Shown here one piece after another: positions 34,818 through 42,223 of a DNA stretch of 53,902 nucleotides (position 1 is its first letter; each line of letters starts with the position of its first letter). The stretch is from Alphaproteobacteria bacterium (lineage in GTDB: Bacteria; Pseudomonadota; Alphaproteobacteria; CAAGCB01; CAG-977): assembly GCA_017539865.1 (NCBI GenBank), contig JAFYCE010000036.1, forward strand, positions 1 to 53,902. Reading direction: 5' to 3'. The notes beneath the pieces are model-generated. The model was given only the letters and a program-made list of their open reading frames with translations, searched no databases and was not told the DNA's origin. The position numbers and the translations under genes are program-made.

Positions 34818-35711
34818 ATGGAAAATTTGGAATTACGTATTCAAAAGTTGGAAAAAAAGTACCGTACTTTAAAGTATTCGGTTCTTTCGTTGATGTGTTT
34901 CGCCGCTTATGCCGGATTAAGCGGAACGGTGACGGTCAATTCGTCTGCTCATGCCCAGCAGCAACAAAACGCGCATCAGGCCGAAAAGGAAGCGGCAGGC
35001 GTTCCTACCGTGGTTGAAGCGGAAGTCTTTTTATTGAAAGATTCCGCCGGCACTATTCGCGGCATTTGGTCTGCAGATGATAATACGACTTCTTTCGCCA
35101 TGATGCATAAAGATAAAAATCCCATTATCGCCATGGCGGTTGACCATAAAAACGCTTCTTTGTCATTGACGGATGTATATGGCGGAAAAATCAGTGTCGG
35201 ATTGAATGATGCCATCCGTTCTTTGGCCATTACGGATGAAACCAAGAAAAACAACATTTATTTGGGACTGACAGGTTCCGGTGCGGCGGCGTTTGATTTA
35301 ATCAGTACCAATAATGCGGCCGTCGTTATTGACGGTTTGACTTCCAGCATTGATATGTCCGGCGATACCTCCATTCTGGCTTTGTCCGAAACTGTCGGCG
35401 GAACGGTTGCATTGAAAGCTCAACCGTCTTCTTCCGTGCTGACGTTTTTTGATTATCAGAATACGCCGACGGCAACGCTGTCGACTGTTGACGGAAAAAC
35501 GCAGTTGTATATGAATTCTCCGGCTTCGAAAGAGGAAAAAACGCTGGGAACGTCCGTTTCGGCGGAAGAAACGGCGAATGCTCCGACTCAATCTTCCGCC
35601 AAGAGTGCTGCGGCAGAGCCGGAAAACGGAGTTCCGGAAGCGGCTGCGCCGGAAAAAAAAGAGGAAAATAAAGTGGTGAATATGAAAACATATTCTCCGT
35701 TTTCAAAGTGA
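34818..35711 (+). CDS. Coiled-coil, membrane-anchored protein with beta-repeat domain
   Basis: The product has a short N-terminal coiled coil (MENLELRIQKLEKKYRTLKY), a membrane anchor (SVLSLMCFAAYAGLSGTV), and an extracytoplasmic domain. Short strand repeats run through it, such as EVFLLKDSAGTIRGIWSAD, PIIAMAVDHKNASLSL and VYGGKISVGL. Ser/Ala/Glu-rich linker follows, and the C terminus is ENKVVNMKTYSPFSK. Similar 'KDSxGxxRaxl' repeats occur in uncharacterised bacterial envelope proteins. The C-terminal VNMKTYS loosely resembles the VDMRAYS module of the 16.9-17.6 kb genes. ATG 34818 has a better ribosome site (GGAG, six bases) than ATG 34806. Confidence 0.7.
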   Translation: MENLELRIQKLEKKYRTLKYSVLSLMCFAAYAGLSGTVTVNSSAHAQQQQNAHQAEKEAAGVPTVVEAEVFLLKDSAGTIRGIWSADDNTTSFAMMHKDKNPIIAMAVDHKNASLSLTDVYGGKISVGLNDAIRSLAITDETKKNNIYLGLTGSGAAAFDLISTNNAAVVIDGLTSSIDMSGDTSILALSETVGGTVALKAQPSSSVLTFFDYQNTPTATLSTVDGKTQLYMNSPASKEEKTLGTSVSAEETANAPTQSSAKSAAAEPENGVPEAAAPEKKEENKVVNMKTYSPFSK

Positions 35712-35717
35712 TAAATA

Positions 35718-35750
35718 AACGGGCTGTTGATATCGACAGTCCGTTTTTTT
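35718..35750 (+). terminator. Rho-independent terminator
   Basis: AACGGGCTGT pairs with ACAGTCCGTT (10 base pairs with one G-U) and is followed by eight T residues. It ends the transcript of the coiled-coil protein gene, just before the DUF192 ribosome site. Confidence 0.85.
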
Positions 35751-35762
35751 TGGGAGAGAGCG

Positions 35763-36245
35763 ATGCGTCGTGCTTTTTTGGTGATTTTAGCCGTTTTGGC
35801 AACGGCGTGTTTGCCCGAAAAAACGGATGGTTCCCGAAACGGGCTTTCTTTTGAAAAACAAAGCGTCCGTATCGTTCGCCAAGACCTTCCGGATGTCGGG
35901 CTGACGGTCGAAATTGCCGATACGAACGCTAAAAGGGCTCGGGGATTGATGTATCGCTCGGAATTGGCGGATGATGCCGGTATGTTGTTCTTATTCCCCG
36001 TTCGCAAACGGATCAGTATGTGGATGGCCAATACGATTGTCCCTTTGGATATGATTTTTATCGACGAATACGGAAAAGTGCGGGAGATTGTTGAAAACAC
36101 GGTTCCGTTTTCCCGTGACGAGGTCCGTTCTAAAGACAGTGTTTCAGCTGTTTTAGAGATTAAAGCCGGACAGTCGAAGCGATTGAATATCCGTTCGGGG
36201 GATGTGATCGTCCATCCGTTTTTTAAGCTTGAAAAAGCCAAGTGA
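35763..36245 (+). CDS. DUF192 exported lipoprotein-like protein
   Basis: The 160-residue product has an N-terminal signal with a possible lipobox (VLATACLPEK) and the DUF192 core: VEIADTNAKRARGLMYRSEL, GMLFLFPVRKRISMWMANT, PLDMIFIDEYGKV, and a C-terminal strand. DUF192 proteins are small beta-barrel-like envelope proteins of unknown function. Start ATG 35763 has a GGGAGAG site; it directly follows a terminator, so it has its own promoter or read-through. Confidence 0.88.
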   Translation: MRRAFLVILAVLATACLPEKTDGSRNGLSFEKQSVRIVRQDLPDVGLTVEIADTNAKRARGLMYRSELADDAGMLFLFPVRKRISMWMANTIVPLDMIFIDEYGKVREIVENTVPFSRDEVRSKDSVSAVLEIKAGQSKRLNIRSGDVIVHPFFKLEKAK

Positions 36246-36266
36246 ACCCGCTACAGTGCGGTTGTT

Positions 36267-36343
36267 CGGAGCGTAGCGCAGTCTGGTAGCGCACTTGATT
36301 TGGGATCAAGTGGTCGTAGGTTCGAATCCTATCGCTCCGACCA
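36267..36343 (+). tRNA. tRNA-Pro(UGG)
   Basis: A full cloverleaf is present: acceptor CGGAGCG (36267-36273) with CGCTCCG (36333-36339), A discriminator and encoded CCA (36341-36343). The anticodon stem CTTGA/TCAAG encloses loop TTTGGGA with anticodon TGG (36301-36303), and the T loop is TTCGAAT. UGG reads proline codons. Confidence 0.97.
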
Positions 36344-36385
36344 TATAGAGGAGGCCTGACTTTATGTCAGGCCTCCTCTATATGG
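36341..36385. repeat. Perfect 20-bp inverted repeat at the 3' end of tRNA-Pro
   Basis: CCATATAGAGGAGGCCTGAC (36341-36360) and its exact reverse complement (36366-36385) are separated by TTTAT. The left arm begins with the tRNA's own CCA. No T run follows on either strand. It could still end tRNA transcription as a stable hairpin. Confidence 0.95.
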
Positions 36386-36695
36386 ATTGGAAAGTTGCTT
36401 CGAACCTGCGGGCGTAGGTTCGACAATAAACGAGAGGCGGGCGGAAAAACGCCGGTCGCCGTCAAGCGACGAGTGCCGTTGCGGCGCAGATGATCCTGTT
36501 GTTCCAATCGATGAAAAAATATTGATGTTTAATTTGCAGCTTAAACCGGAAGTGTTTTTTTTTGCAATTTTAGAACAGACATCTTTTGTGTCGAAATAAT
36601 GGATTTGACGCTTCGGATCTATTGTTATTTTCTGTTTTTTTGTATCACAGGCTAAAAAGTCTGTATATTCCGTGTTGATGTTAAATAAAAATTAC
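36386..36695. other. About 310 bases without a gene
   Basis: I see no convincing gene here. One short inverted repeat, CGAACCT (36401-36407) with AGGTTCG (36416-36422), is present. Part of the second arm, CGTAGGTTCGA (36413-36423), repeats 11 bases of the tRNA-Pro T arm (36315-36325). The rest is AT-rich, becoming more so towards 36690. A 70-codon open frame (36387-36599) has no ribosome site or recognisable product. Confidence 0.7.
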
Positions 36696-37472
36696 TTAAT
36701 TTTGTTTATAACCTAATATTTGCATAAATTGTTCATCGGTTATATGCTTATCTATAAAGATGCGATCTATTTCGTAAACGGGATCTTTCGGGTGAGCTTT
36801 TCCGCCTTTTGCGGTAAAAGCCATTTTAATATTAAGCTCTTTCAATATGTCGATCAATTCCTTATTATAGGCTCCAAACGGATATGCTAAATAATTTTTA
36901 TCGACATATTTCAAGCTTGTTTTTATATCTTTAATGATTTCCTCTTTGGGTTTTACGAGCAAATCGGGCGTTCCGGCGGCAGTCTGTCCGTGCATATTGT
37001 GGGTGTGGCTTGCATATTCAAAGACATCTTTGATTTTTTCCAATTCATCCTTGTTTAGAAAAAAATCGCTTGTTTGTTGGTCGAGACTGTTTGTAATGAT
37101 GAATGCTGCGGCGGTGAAATCATATTTTTTCAAAACAGGATATACATTCGTATAATTTGTTTTGATGCCGTCATCAAAGGTCAGTAAAACGCTTCTGCTC
37201 GGAAAAACTTTGTTTCCTTGAATAAAGTCATAAAATTCGTCCAAAGTTAAAGTTTTATAATTATTCTTTTTCAAAAAAGACATCTGTTTTTTAAATTGAT
37301 CTAACGAAATCTCAATTTCCCTTTCTTCCAGAGGGTCTTTTACAACAGCGTGGTATATCAAAACGGGAATGGCTTTTGCGTCTTCAACATCGCCGGCGCT
37401 TTTATTAAAGGCGGTGTTGTAATAAAATATAAATAAAACGGCTGATAAAAAAGGCAGAAGAAATATTTTCAT
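36696..37472 (-). CDS. Polysaccharide deacetylase family protein (NodB fold)
   Basis: The 258-residue protein has an N-terminal membrane anchor (KIFLLPFLSAVLFIFYYN) and a NodB-type metal-dependent deacetylase domain. Motif 1 is LTFDDGIKTNY, motif 2 is EYASHTHNMHG with the two metal-binding histidines, and motif 3 is LAYPFGAYN. It removes acetyl groups from envelope or exopolysaccharide sugars. The gene is visibly more AT-rich than the chromosome around it, with AAA/AAT codons, and sits after tRNA-Pro, so it looks acquired. The metal ligands are intact. Confidence 0.9.
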   Translation of the reverse strand: MKIFLLPFLSAVLFIFYYNTAFNKSAGDVEDAKAIPVLIYHAVVKDPLEEREIEISLDQFKKQMSFLKKNNYKTLTLDEFYDFIQGNKVFPSRSVLLTFDDGIKTNYTNVYPVLKKYDFTAAAFIITNSLDQQTSDFFLNKDELEKIKDVFEYASHTHNMHGQTAAGTPDLLVKPKEEIIKDIKTSLKYVDKNYLAYPFGAYNKELIDILKELNIKMAFTAKGGKAHPKDPVYEIDRIFIDKHITDEQFMQILGYKQN

Positions 37473-37581
37473 TTCAATTCTTGTTATACTGAAGTAATAA
37501 AACAGATTATCTGTATCAGTATGCTATCGTATATGAAATTCTATGTCAAATAAAATCGGTTCATGAATTGATGTCTTGTTT

Positions 37582-38736
37582 CTACAGACATAATGCGGTG
37601 TGAGCATTTTTTCCGACATAATGTTCGCTTAGTAAATTTTGAAAATAGACGTTTATGGAGAAAATATCATTTTCTGACGCTTTTTCTTGTGACAGTTTTT
37701 TTAAAAACGGATACTTGGAAAGGCTTTTACGCATAAAGGATTTTTCAATGTTTTTAAACGCTTCATAATCTATCATGATATCGCTGTTGCCGAAATAATA
37801 CGGTATGCGGGGAATGTATTCTTTAAACACGTCGGCATAGCAGTATAAAGATAATTTATCTTTCGGAACGCGAATTGAATTGCAGACTTCATGTTCTATA
37901 AAAGTCTTTGCCCGTTTTAAGGCGTTTATATCTCGCATCGTCCAGAAAAAAGCGATCGTATCGTTTAAAGACAGGCTTTTGTGATTGGGATATTTCGTAA
38001 TGTAATTCCCGAGGCTGTCGAATTGATTTATTTTAAAAGTCTTGCCGTCTTTCGTTTTAAAGGGGTGGTTCCGGATGAATTCGTAATCCATGCCTTGCGC
38101 GCTTTTTTTGTAAAGGGCGATGATAATCGGAAAGTGTGTCGTTTTGGACGTGTCGTGAAATTCTCCGCTGCTGATTATCATGCCGTCAATTAAGACGTAA
38201 TTGTCTTTAAATCCGGACAGGCTTGAAAAATTCGCTTTTTTTATCAGATAGGACAAAGGATGCAGCACGCAAACGTAATCCGCTTTTAACTTATTGTATG
38301 AAAGCAGAAAGGAAACGCCCGTGTCCCGATGTTTCAAATCCTTGTCCGTTTCGAATGTTCCCGCTTTCAGATCGTTGCGGATAAGGGATGTTCTGTCGTT
38401 ATAAGGCGGATTGCCTACGATGATTATTTTATCATCGTCGGATAAACCGTATTGCTGCCGGCTGACACTGCTTAAGCTGTTGTGACGGAAAAAGGTACAT
38501 TCGTGTGTTTGTTTTCCGGCTTCCTGAATGGCTTTCGGATCGAAGTCGGCTCCGATTGAACGGGGAAAGCGTAAAAAATTACCGTATCCGCACGACGTGT
38601 CGATAATCCGGAAGGCACGCCAGTCCGGTTCGTTTTTTTGAATCATACCGTAAACGGCATCGACTAAATCCGGCGGCGTATAATAGCTCCCGAAATTGAC
38701 GGTTTCGACATGGCTTAAATGCATTTGTTCCGACAT
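37582..38736 (-). CDS. Solitary N6-adenine DNA methyltransferase
   Basis: The 384-residue protein has the SAM-binding motif I IIDTSCGYGNFL near residue 48 and the catalytic motif IV VGNPPYNDRTS near residue 107, typical of gamma-type adenine methylases (Eco57I-like). The later part has weak similarity only and should carry target recognition. There is no nuclease domain. ATG 38736 has AGAGGAAA just upstream; an extension to 39051 is antisense to the GNAT gene. A GNAT gene and a Zn-ribbon/endonuclease gene lie next door, so a restriction pair is conceivable but unproven. Confidence 0.85.
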   Translation of the reverse strand: MSEQMHLSHVETVNFGSYYTPPDLVDAVYGMIQKNEPDWRAFRIIDTSCGYGNFLRFPRSIGADFDPKAIQEAGKQTHECTFFRHNSLSSVSRQQYGLSDDDKIIIVGNPPYNDRTSLIRNDLKAGTFETDKDLKHRDTGVSFLLSYNKLKADYVCVLHPLSYLIKKANFSSLSGFKDNYVLIDGMIISSGEFHDTSKTTHFPIIIALYKKSAQGMDYEFIRNHPFKTKDGKTFKINQFDSLGNYITKYPNHKSLSLNDTIAFFWTMRDINALKRAKTFIEHEVCNSIRVPKDKLSLYCYADVFKEYIPRIPYYFGNSDIMIDYEAFKNIEKSFMRKSLSKYPFLKKLSQEKASENDIFSINVYFQNLLSEHYVGKNAHTALCL

Positions 38737-38808
38737 TTTTTCCTCTGTAATAAGGATTAAACACAAAATCGGAAAAAGACAAGAGATGTTTATTCCCGAA
38801 AGCTTTGA

Positions 38809-38817
38809 TGCTATACT
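38809..38817 (+). promoter_or_regulatory. Extended -10 promoter of the GNAT gene
   Basis: TGCTATACT (38809-38817) is an extended -10 element 33 bases before the TTG start codon of the acetyltransferase gene. No good -35 box is seen, as often for this class. Confidence 0.4.
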
Positions 38818-38850
38818 GTCCGAAGCGGAAAAAGCAGAAGGAAAGACGGT

Positions 38851-39468
38851 TTGATTATTCGTGCGGAAACGAAAGAAGATTGGCGCGCGGTTGAAAATCT
38901 GATTCGGGAATCGTTCTGGAACGTATATCGTCCGGGGTGTATGGAACACTATGTGATGCACTGCTTTCGGGACAATCCGATTTTTGTGCCGGAACTGGAT
39001 TTGGTGCTGGAAAAAGACGGGCAACTTATCGGACAGGTGATGTATGTACACACGGCGTTGGAATTGGATAACGGCGGGACGTTGCCGATCATGGTTTTCG
39101 GGCCGATCTGTATCGCACCGGAATATAAGCGGCAGGGGTACGGCAAGTATTTGTTGGACGCATCGCTGGAAAAAGCGAAAGCGATGAACGCCGGCGGGAT
39201 AGTGATTGAAGGGAATATCGATTTTTACGGCAAGTCGGGTTTTGTCGTCGCCAAGACGAAAGGCATCCGCTATGCCGACGATCCGGAAGCAGAATATCTG
39301 CTCTGTCGCGAACTGACGGAAGGGTATTTCAACGGTGTCAAAGGGGTATTCCGCGACCCCGAAGGCTACTTTGTCTGTCAGAACAATCCGGAAGCGTTTG
39401 ACGCATACGAAGCGACCTTTCCGCCGAAAGAAAAACTGAAACTGCCGGGGCAGTTGTTTGAAGCATAA
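38851..39468 (+). CDS. GNAT-family N-acetyltransferase
   Basis: The 205-residue enzyme begins IIRAETKEDWRAVENLIRES and holds the acetyl-CoA-binding segment IAPEYKRQGYGKYLLDASL, with the Q/RxxGxG/A pattern as RQGYGK. FYGKSGF follows as the late family strand. The start is a TTG with GAAGG upstream, which fits the family's usual N terminus. The substrate is not visible. It lies between, and divergent from, the methyltransferase and the Zn-ribbon/endonuclease gene. Confidence 0.88.
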   Translation: MIIRAETKEDWRAVENLIRESFWNVYRPGCMEHYVMHCFRDNPIFVPELDLVLEKDGQLIGQVMYVHTALELDNGGTLPIMVFGPICIAPEYKRQGYGKYLLDASLEKAKAMNAGGIVIEGNIDFYGKSGFVVAKTKGIRYADDPEAEYLLCRELTEGYFNGVKGVFRDPEGYFVCQNNPEAFDAYEATFPPKEKLKLPGQLFEA

Positions 39469-39514
39469 AAAGCGAATGAAAGAAATAACCCGATAAAAAT
39501 AAGAAAACGACTTG

Positions 39515-41056
39515 ATGAGCAGGTATATTTCAGAAAATAAAGAGTTGATGCAAGAGTGGGATTGGGAGGCTAATGCCGATTTAGATCCCGCAAAAATAAC
39601 GTACGGAAGTAAAAAAAAGGTATGGTGGAAATGCCCTAAATGTCTTGGAAAATGGCAGGCAGCCGTATGTGCTCGGACAGGAAAAGATAAGACAGGGTGT
39701 CCATATTGTGCCGGTAGAAAAGTTCTTCCCGGGTTTAATGATTTAGCGACAATAAATCCCCGTTTGGCAACAGAATGGCATCCGACGAAAAATGGTGATC
39801 TGAAGGCAACGGATGTTACTGTGGGTAGTCAAAGGAAAGTATGGTGGAAATGTTCAAAATGTGGGTATGAATGGAAAGCAAAAGTTGGAAATAGAACTAT
39901 ATTGGACAGAGGTTGCCCCTGTTGTTCTAATACAATCGTAGTAACAGGGAAAAATGATTTACAAACAACTCATCCTGAAATATCAAAAGAATGGCATCCA
40001 ACAAAGAATGGTGATTTAACACCACAAAAAGTTAGTTATGGTTGTGGAAAAAAAGTTTGGTGGATTTGTTCTCAAGGACATGAATATCAAGCGACCGTGA
40101 ATCATAGAACCGGAAAAATGGGAACTAATTGTCCAATATGTTATTCAGGTCGACAAACTTCTTTTGCAGAACAAGCGTTCTTTTATTATATTAAAAAGAT
40201 GTATCCGGATGCGATTAACAGATATAAAGCGCCGTTCTTGGATAAAATGGAATTGGATATTTTTATTCCATCTATAAAAATAGCAATAGAATATGATGGA
40301 ATGGCGTGGCATAAAGAAAATAAATGTAATAGAGAACAGAAGAAATATAAAATATGTAGGGCAAACGATATATATTTAATTCGTCTTAGAGAAAAGGAAT
40401 GTAATTACAAAAACGTTGCTGATGAATGCATTTCTATTTCTAATTTATATAAACAAGAAAATTTAGACGCTTATATTCCTCGTGTTTTGCTCAAATTAGA
40501 TGTTTCAATTTCTAGACTTTGGGGCAATCAAAAGCTTATATTTCCATCGTATGATGTTGATATTAAAAGAGATAGAGTAAAAATTTTAAATGAATATAGA
40601 ACGGAATATAAAAAGGAATCTTTTGGAGATCTTTATCCTGAAATTGCAAAAGAGTGGCACCCAGAAAAAAATAAAGAATTAACGCCATATATGTTTAAAC
40701 CTATGTCTGATCACAAGGTTTGGTGGAAATGTTCAAAATGTGGTTATGAATATGAAGCGACCATAGGACACAGAACATATGGTTATGGTTGTATGAAATG
40801 CGGAATAGAAAAATCGACTCAGGCTAAAAGAAAAGCAGTTAATATGATTGATTCAAAGACCAATATGATTATACAAACATTTATATCAATTTCTGATGCG
40901 TCTCGTAAAATGAAAATCAGTAGTGGAAATATTGCAATGGTTTGCCAAGGTATCAGACCAAAAGCAGGAGGGTACATTTGGCGCTATGCAGATGAAGAAG
41001 AAACTAAAAAACACCTAAAGCACCAAGATCAATTTGAATTTGATTTTATGAAATAA
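39515..41056 (+). CDS. Zn-ribbon repeat / Vsr-like endonuclease / NUMOD1 protein
   Basis: The 513-residue protein has three treble-clef zinc-ribbon repeats in the first 210 residues, each with KVWW and paired CxxC motifs (WKCPKCLGKW, GCPYCAG; WKCSKCGYEW, GCPCCSN; WICSQGHEYQ, NCPICYS). The middle domain resembles Vsr/PD-(D/E)xK nucleases: TSFAEQAFFYYIKK, MELDIFIPSIKIAIEYDG, and DIYLIRLREKE. A fourth zinc ribbon follows near 390 (WKCSKCGYEYEA), and the end is NUMOD1-like (FISISDASRKMKISSGNIAM, GGYIWRYAD), seen in homing endonucleases. It is much more AT-rich than its neighbours. ATG 39515 is the start. Confidence 0.8.
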   Translation: MSRYISENKELMQEWDWEANADLDPAKITYGSKKKVWWKCPKCLGKWQAAVCARTGKDKTGCPYCAGRKVLPGFNDLATINPRLATEWHPTKNGDLKATDVTVGSQRKVWWKCSKCGYEWKAKVGNRTILDRGCPCCSNTIVVTGKNDLQTTHPEISKEWHPTKNGDLTPQKVSYGCGKKVWWICSQGHEYQATVNHRTGKMGTNCPICYSGRQTSFAEQAFFYYIKKMYPDAINRYKAPFLDKMELDIFIPSIKIAIEYDGMAWHKENKCNREQKKYKICRANDIYLIRLREKECNYKNVADECISISNLYKQENLDAYIPRVLLKLDVSISRLWGNQKLIFPSYDVDIKRDRVKILNEYRTEYKKESFGDLYPEIAKEWHPEKNKELTPYMFKPMSDHKVWWKCSKCGYEYEATIGHRTYGYGCMKCGIEKSTQAKRKAVNMIDSKTNMIIQTFISISDASRKMKISSGNIAMVCQGIRPKAGGYIWRYADEEETKKHLKHQDQFEFDFMK

Positions 41057-41058
41057 AA

Positions 41059-41089
41059 AAAGCCGTCGGGAAAAATTCTCGGCGGCTTT
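41059..41089 (-). terminator. Terminator of the hsp20 operon
   Basis: AAAGCCGTCGGGAA pairs with TTCTCGGCGGCTTT (with G-U pairs). On the minus strand the hairpin is followed by a run of seven T, so it ends the hsp20 transcript. It may also serve the endonuclease gene on the plus strand, where the T run is short. Confidence 0.85.
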
Positions 41090-41096
41090 GCAGGTC

Positions 41097-41576
41097 TTAT
41101 CCCTTGATAGGGATGGTTTTTACGGGATCTTTTTTAATCTCTGTTTTCGGAATGATTACGGTTAAAACGCCGTTTTTAAATTCCGCGCTGATTTTTGATT
41201 CATCAATATTTTGCGGCAGGCGGATCGAACGGCTGAACGTGCCGGAAGAGATTTCTTTCAGGTAATAATCCTTGCTTTTTTCCTCCGTTTCCTGTTTGCG
41301 TTTGCCGCTCAAGGTCAGAATGCCGTTTTCGCAGGTCAAAGTGACTTCGTCCTTTTCCATGCCGGGCAATTCGGCTTTGACTTCGATTTTGTCCTTTAAA
41401 TCCGCGACGTCCATTTTCGGTCCCGCGAACTGCGGCATTTCAAAGGGCTGCGGAGAAAACATCATCGCGTCGAAAAACGAATTGAACGGGTCTCTGATAC
41501 GGACGGCCTGTGCATCGGCGGGTGTTGCCGTCATCAAGGCGGCAACGACCGGCAAAGATAACAGAAACTTTTTCAT
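41097..41576 (-). CDS. Small heat-shock protein with a Sec signal peptide
   Basis: The 159-residue product starts with a typical signal peptide (MKKFLLSLPVVAALMTATPA), with cleavage likely after PADA. An alpha-crystallin domain follows: KMDVADLKDKIEVKAELPGM, ENGILTLSGKRKQE, SRSIRLPQNID, FKNGVLTVIIPK. The N-terminal region is short and Phe/Pro/Met-rich (FNSFFDAMMFSPQPFEMPQF). Hsp20 chaperones are usually cytoplasmic; this copy should be periplasmic. It is 12 bases downstream of the second hsp20 gene and shares its promoter. Confidence 0.9.
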   Translation of the reverse strand: MKKFLLSLPVVAALMTATPADAQAVRIRDPFNSFFDAMMFSPQPFEMPQFAGPKMDVADLKDKIEVKAELPGMEKDEVTLTCENGILTLSGKRKQETEEKSKDYYLKEISSGTFSRSIRLPQNIDESKISAEFKNGVLTVIIPKTEIKKDPVKTIPIKG

Positions 41577-41588
41577 TGTTTTTCCTCT

Positions 41589-42050
41589 TTAGTGCGTAAT
41601 CGCGATTTTTTTCGCTTTGGCGACCGTCGGTTCTTTTTTGGGAACATCGATCATCAAAACACCTTTGTCGAATTTTGCGACAATCTTGTCATCGGCGATG
41701 TTTTCCGGCAAACGGACCGACCGGCTGAAGCTGCCGTAAGAACATTCTTTCAGCCAATATCCTTTGTCGTCGCTTTCCGCTTCGGTTTTCTTTTCGCCGC
41801 TGATCGTCAGAACGCCGTCGTCCATTGAAACGTCAATGTCTTTTTCATCAATGCCCGGCATTTCGGCTTTGATTTCGTATTTATCTTTTGTTTCCGCGAC
41901 GTCCAGTTTCGGAGATAAAGTTCTTCTGATTGCCGTTCCTTCAAACGGAGTCATAAAGGCGTCAAACAGGCGATTTATATCAGACTGCAATCCCCAAACA
42001 TCCGTCGTACGCGGTTCGCTGTCATTTTTTCTTAAGACCATATTAGACAT
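41589..42050 (-). CDS. Cytoplasmic small heat-shock protein (Hsp20)
   Basis: The 153-residue protein has no signal peptide. Its alpha-crystallin domain includes KLDVAETKDKYEIKAEMPGI, DDGVLTISGEKKTE, SRSVRLPENIADD and FDKGVLMIDVPKKE. Small Hsps hold unfolding proteins for later refolding. ATG 42050 has AAGGAG five to ten bases upstream. The gene is first in a two-gene operon behind an RpoH promoter; the second gene is a related but exported Hsp20. Confidence 0.94.
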   Translation of the reverse strand: MSNMVLRKNDSEPRTTDVWGLQSDINRLFDAFMTPFEGTAIRRTLSPKLDVAETKDKYEIKAEMPGIDEKDIDVSMDDGVLTISGEKKTEAESDDKGYWLKECSYGSFSRSVRLPENIADDKIVAKFDKGVLMIDVPKKEPTVAKAKKIAITH

Positions 42051-42102
42051 AATCTTTCTCCTTTTCAAAACTACCGAGCCAAACTCTTGGCTTCTGAAGT
42101 TC

Positions 42103-42130
42103 AGATAGGGCGAAATATTTCAGGCGCAAG
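42103..42130 (-). promoter_or_regulatory. RpoH (heat-shock sigma) promoter of the hsp20 operon
   Basis: On the minus strand CTTG (42130-42127), 17 bases, then CCTATCT (42109-42103) match the alphaproteobacterial RpoH promoter (CTTG-N17/18-CYTATNT) at every defined position. The 5' leader that would follow carries a small hairpin (AGCCAA/TTGGCT) before the AAGGAG site. The rpoH gene lies at 50.1-51.0 kb. Confidence 0.8.
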
Positions 42131-42223
42131 GGGTGAAAAAATATATTTTGGGATATATTGATTTTGACTAAATCCGACCCTATTTAAACAGGGACTCATT
42201 TCAAAAAAGAAAGGATCGTTGTC

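Noticed and set aside
36315..36423. An attachment-site pair for an integrated element
   Set aside because: Only 11 bases of the tRNA T arm are repeated, 98 bases apart, and no integrase is present.
36387..36599. A 70-codon open frame after tRNA-Pro
   Set aside because: No ribosome site, odd composition and no recognisable product. It starts within the palindrome's flank.
38737..39051. An N-terminal extension of the methyltransferase
   Set aside because: It is antisense to the GNAT gene and rich in unlikely residues. ATG 38736 has a good ribosome site and the normal length.
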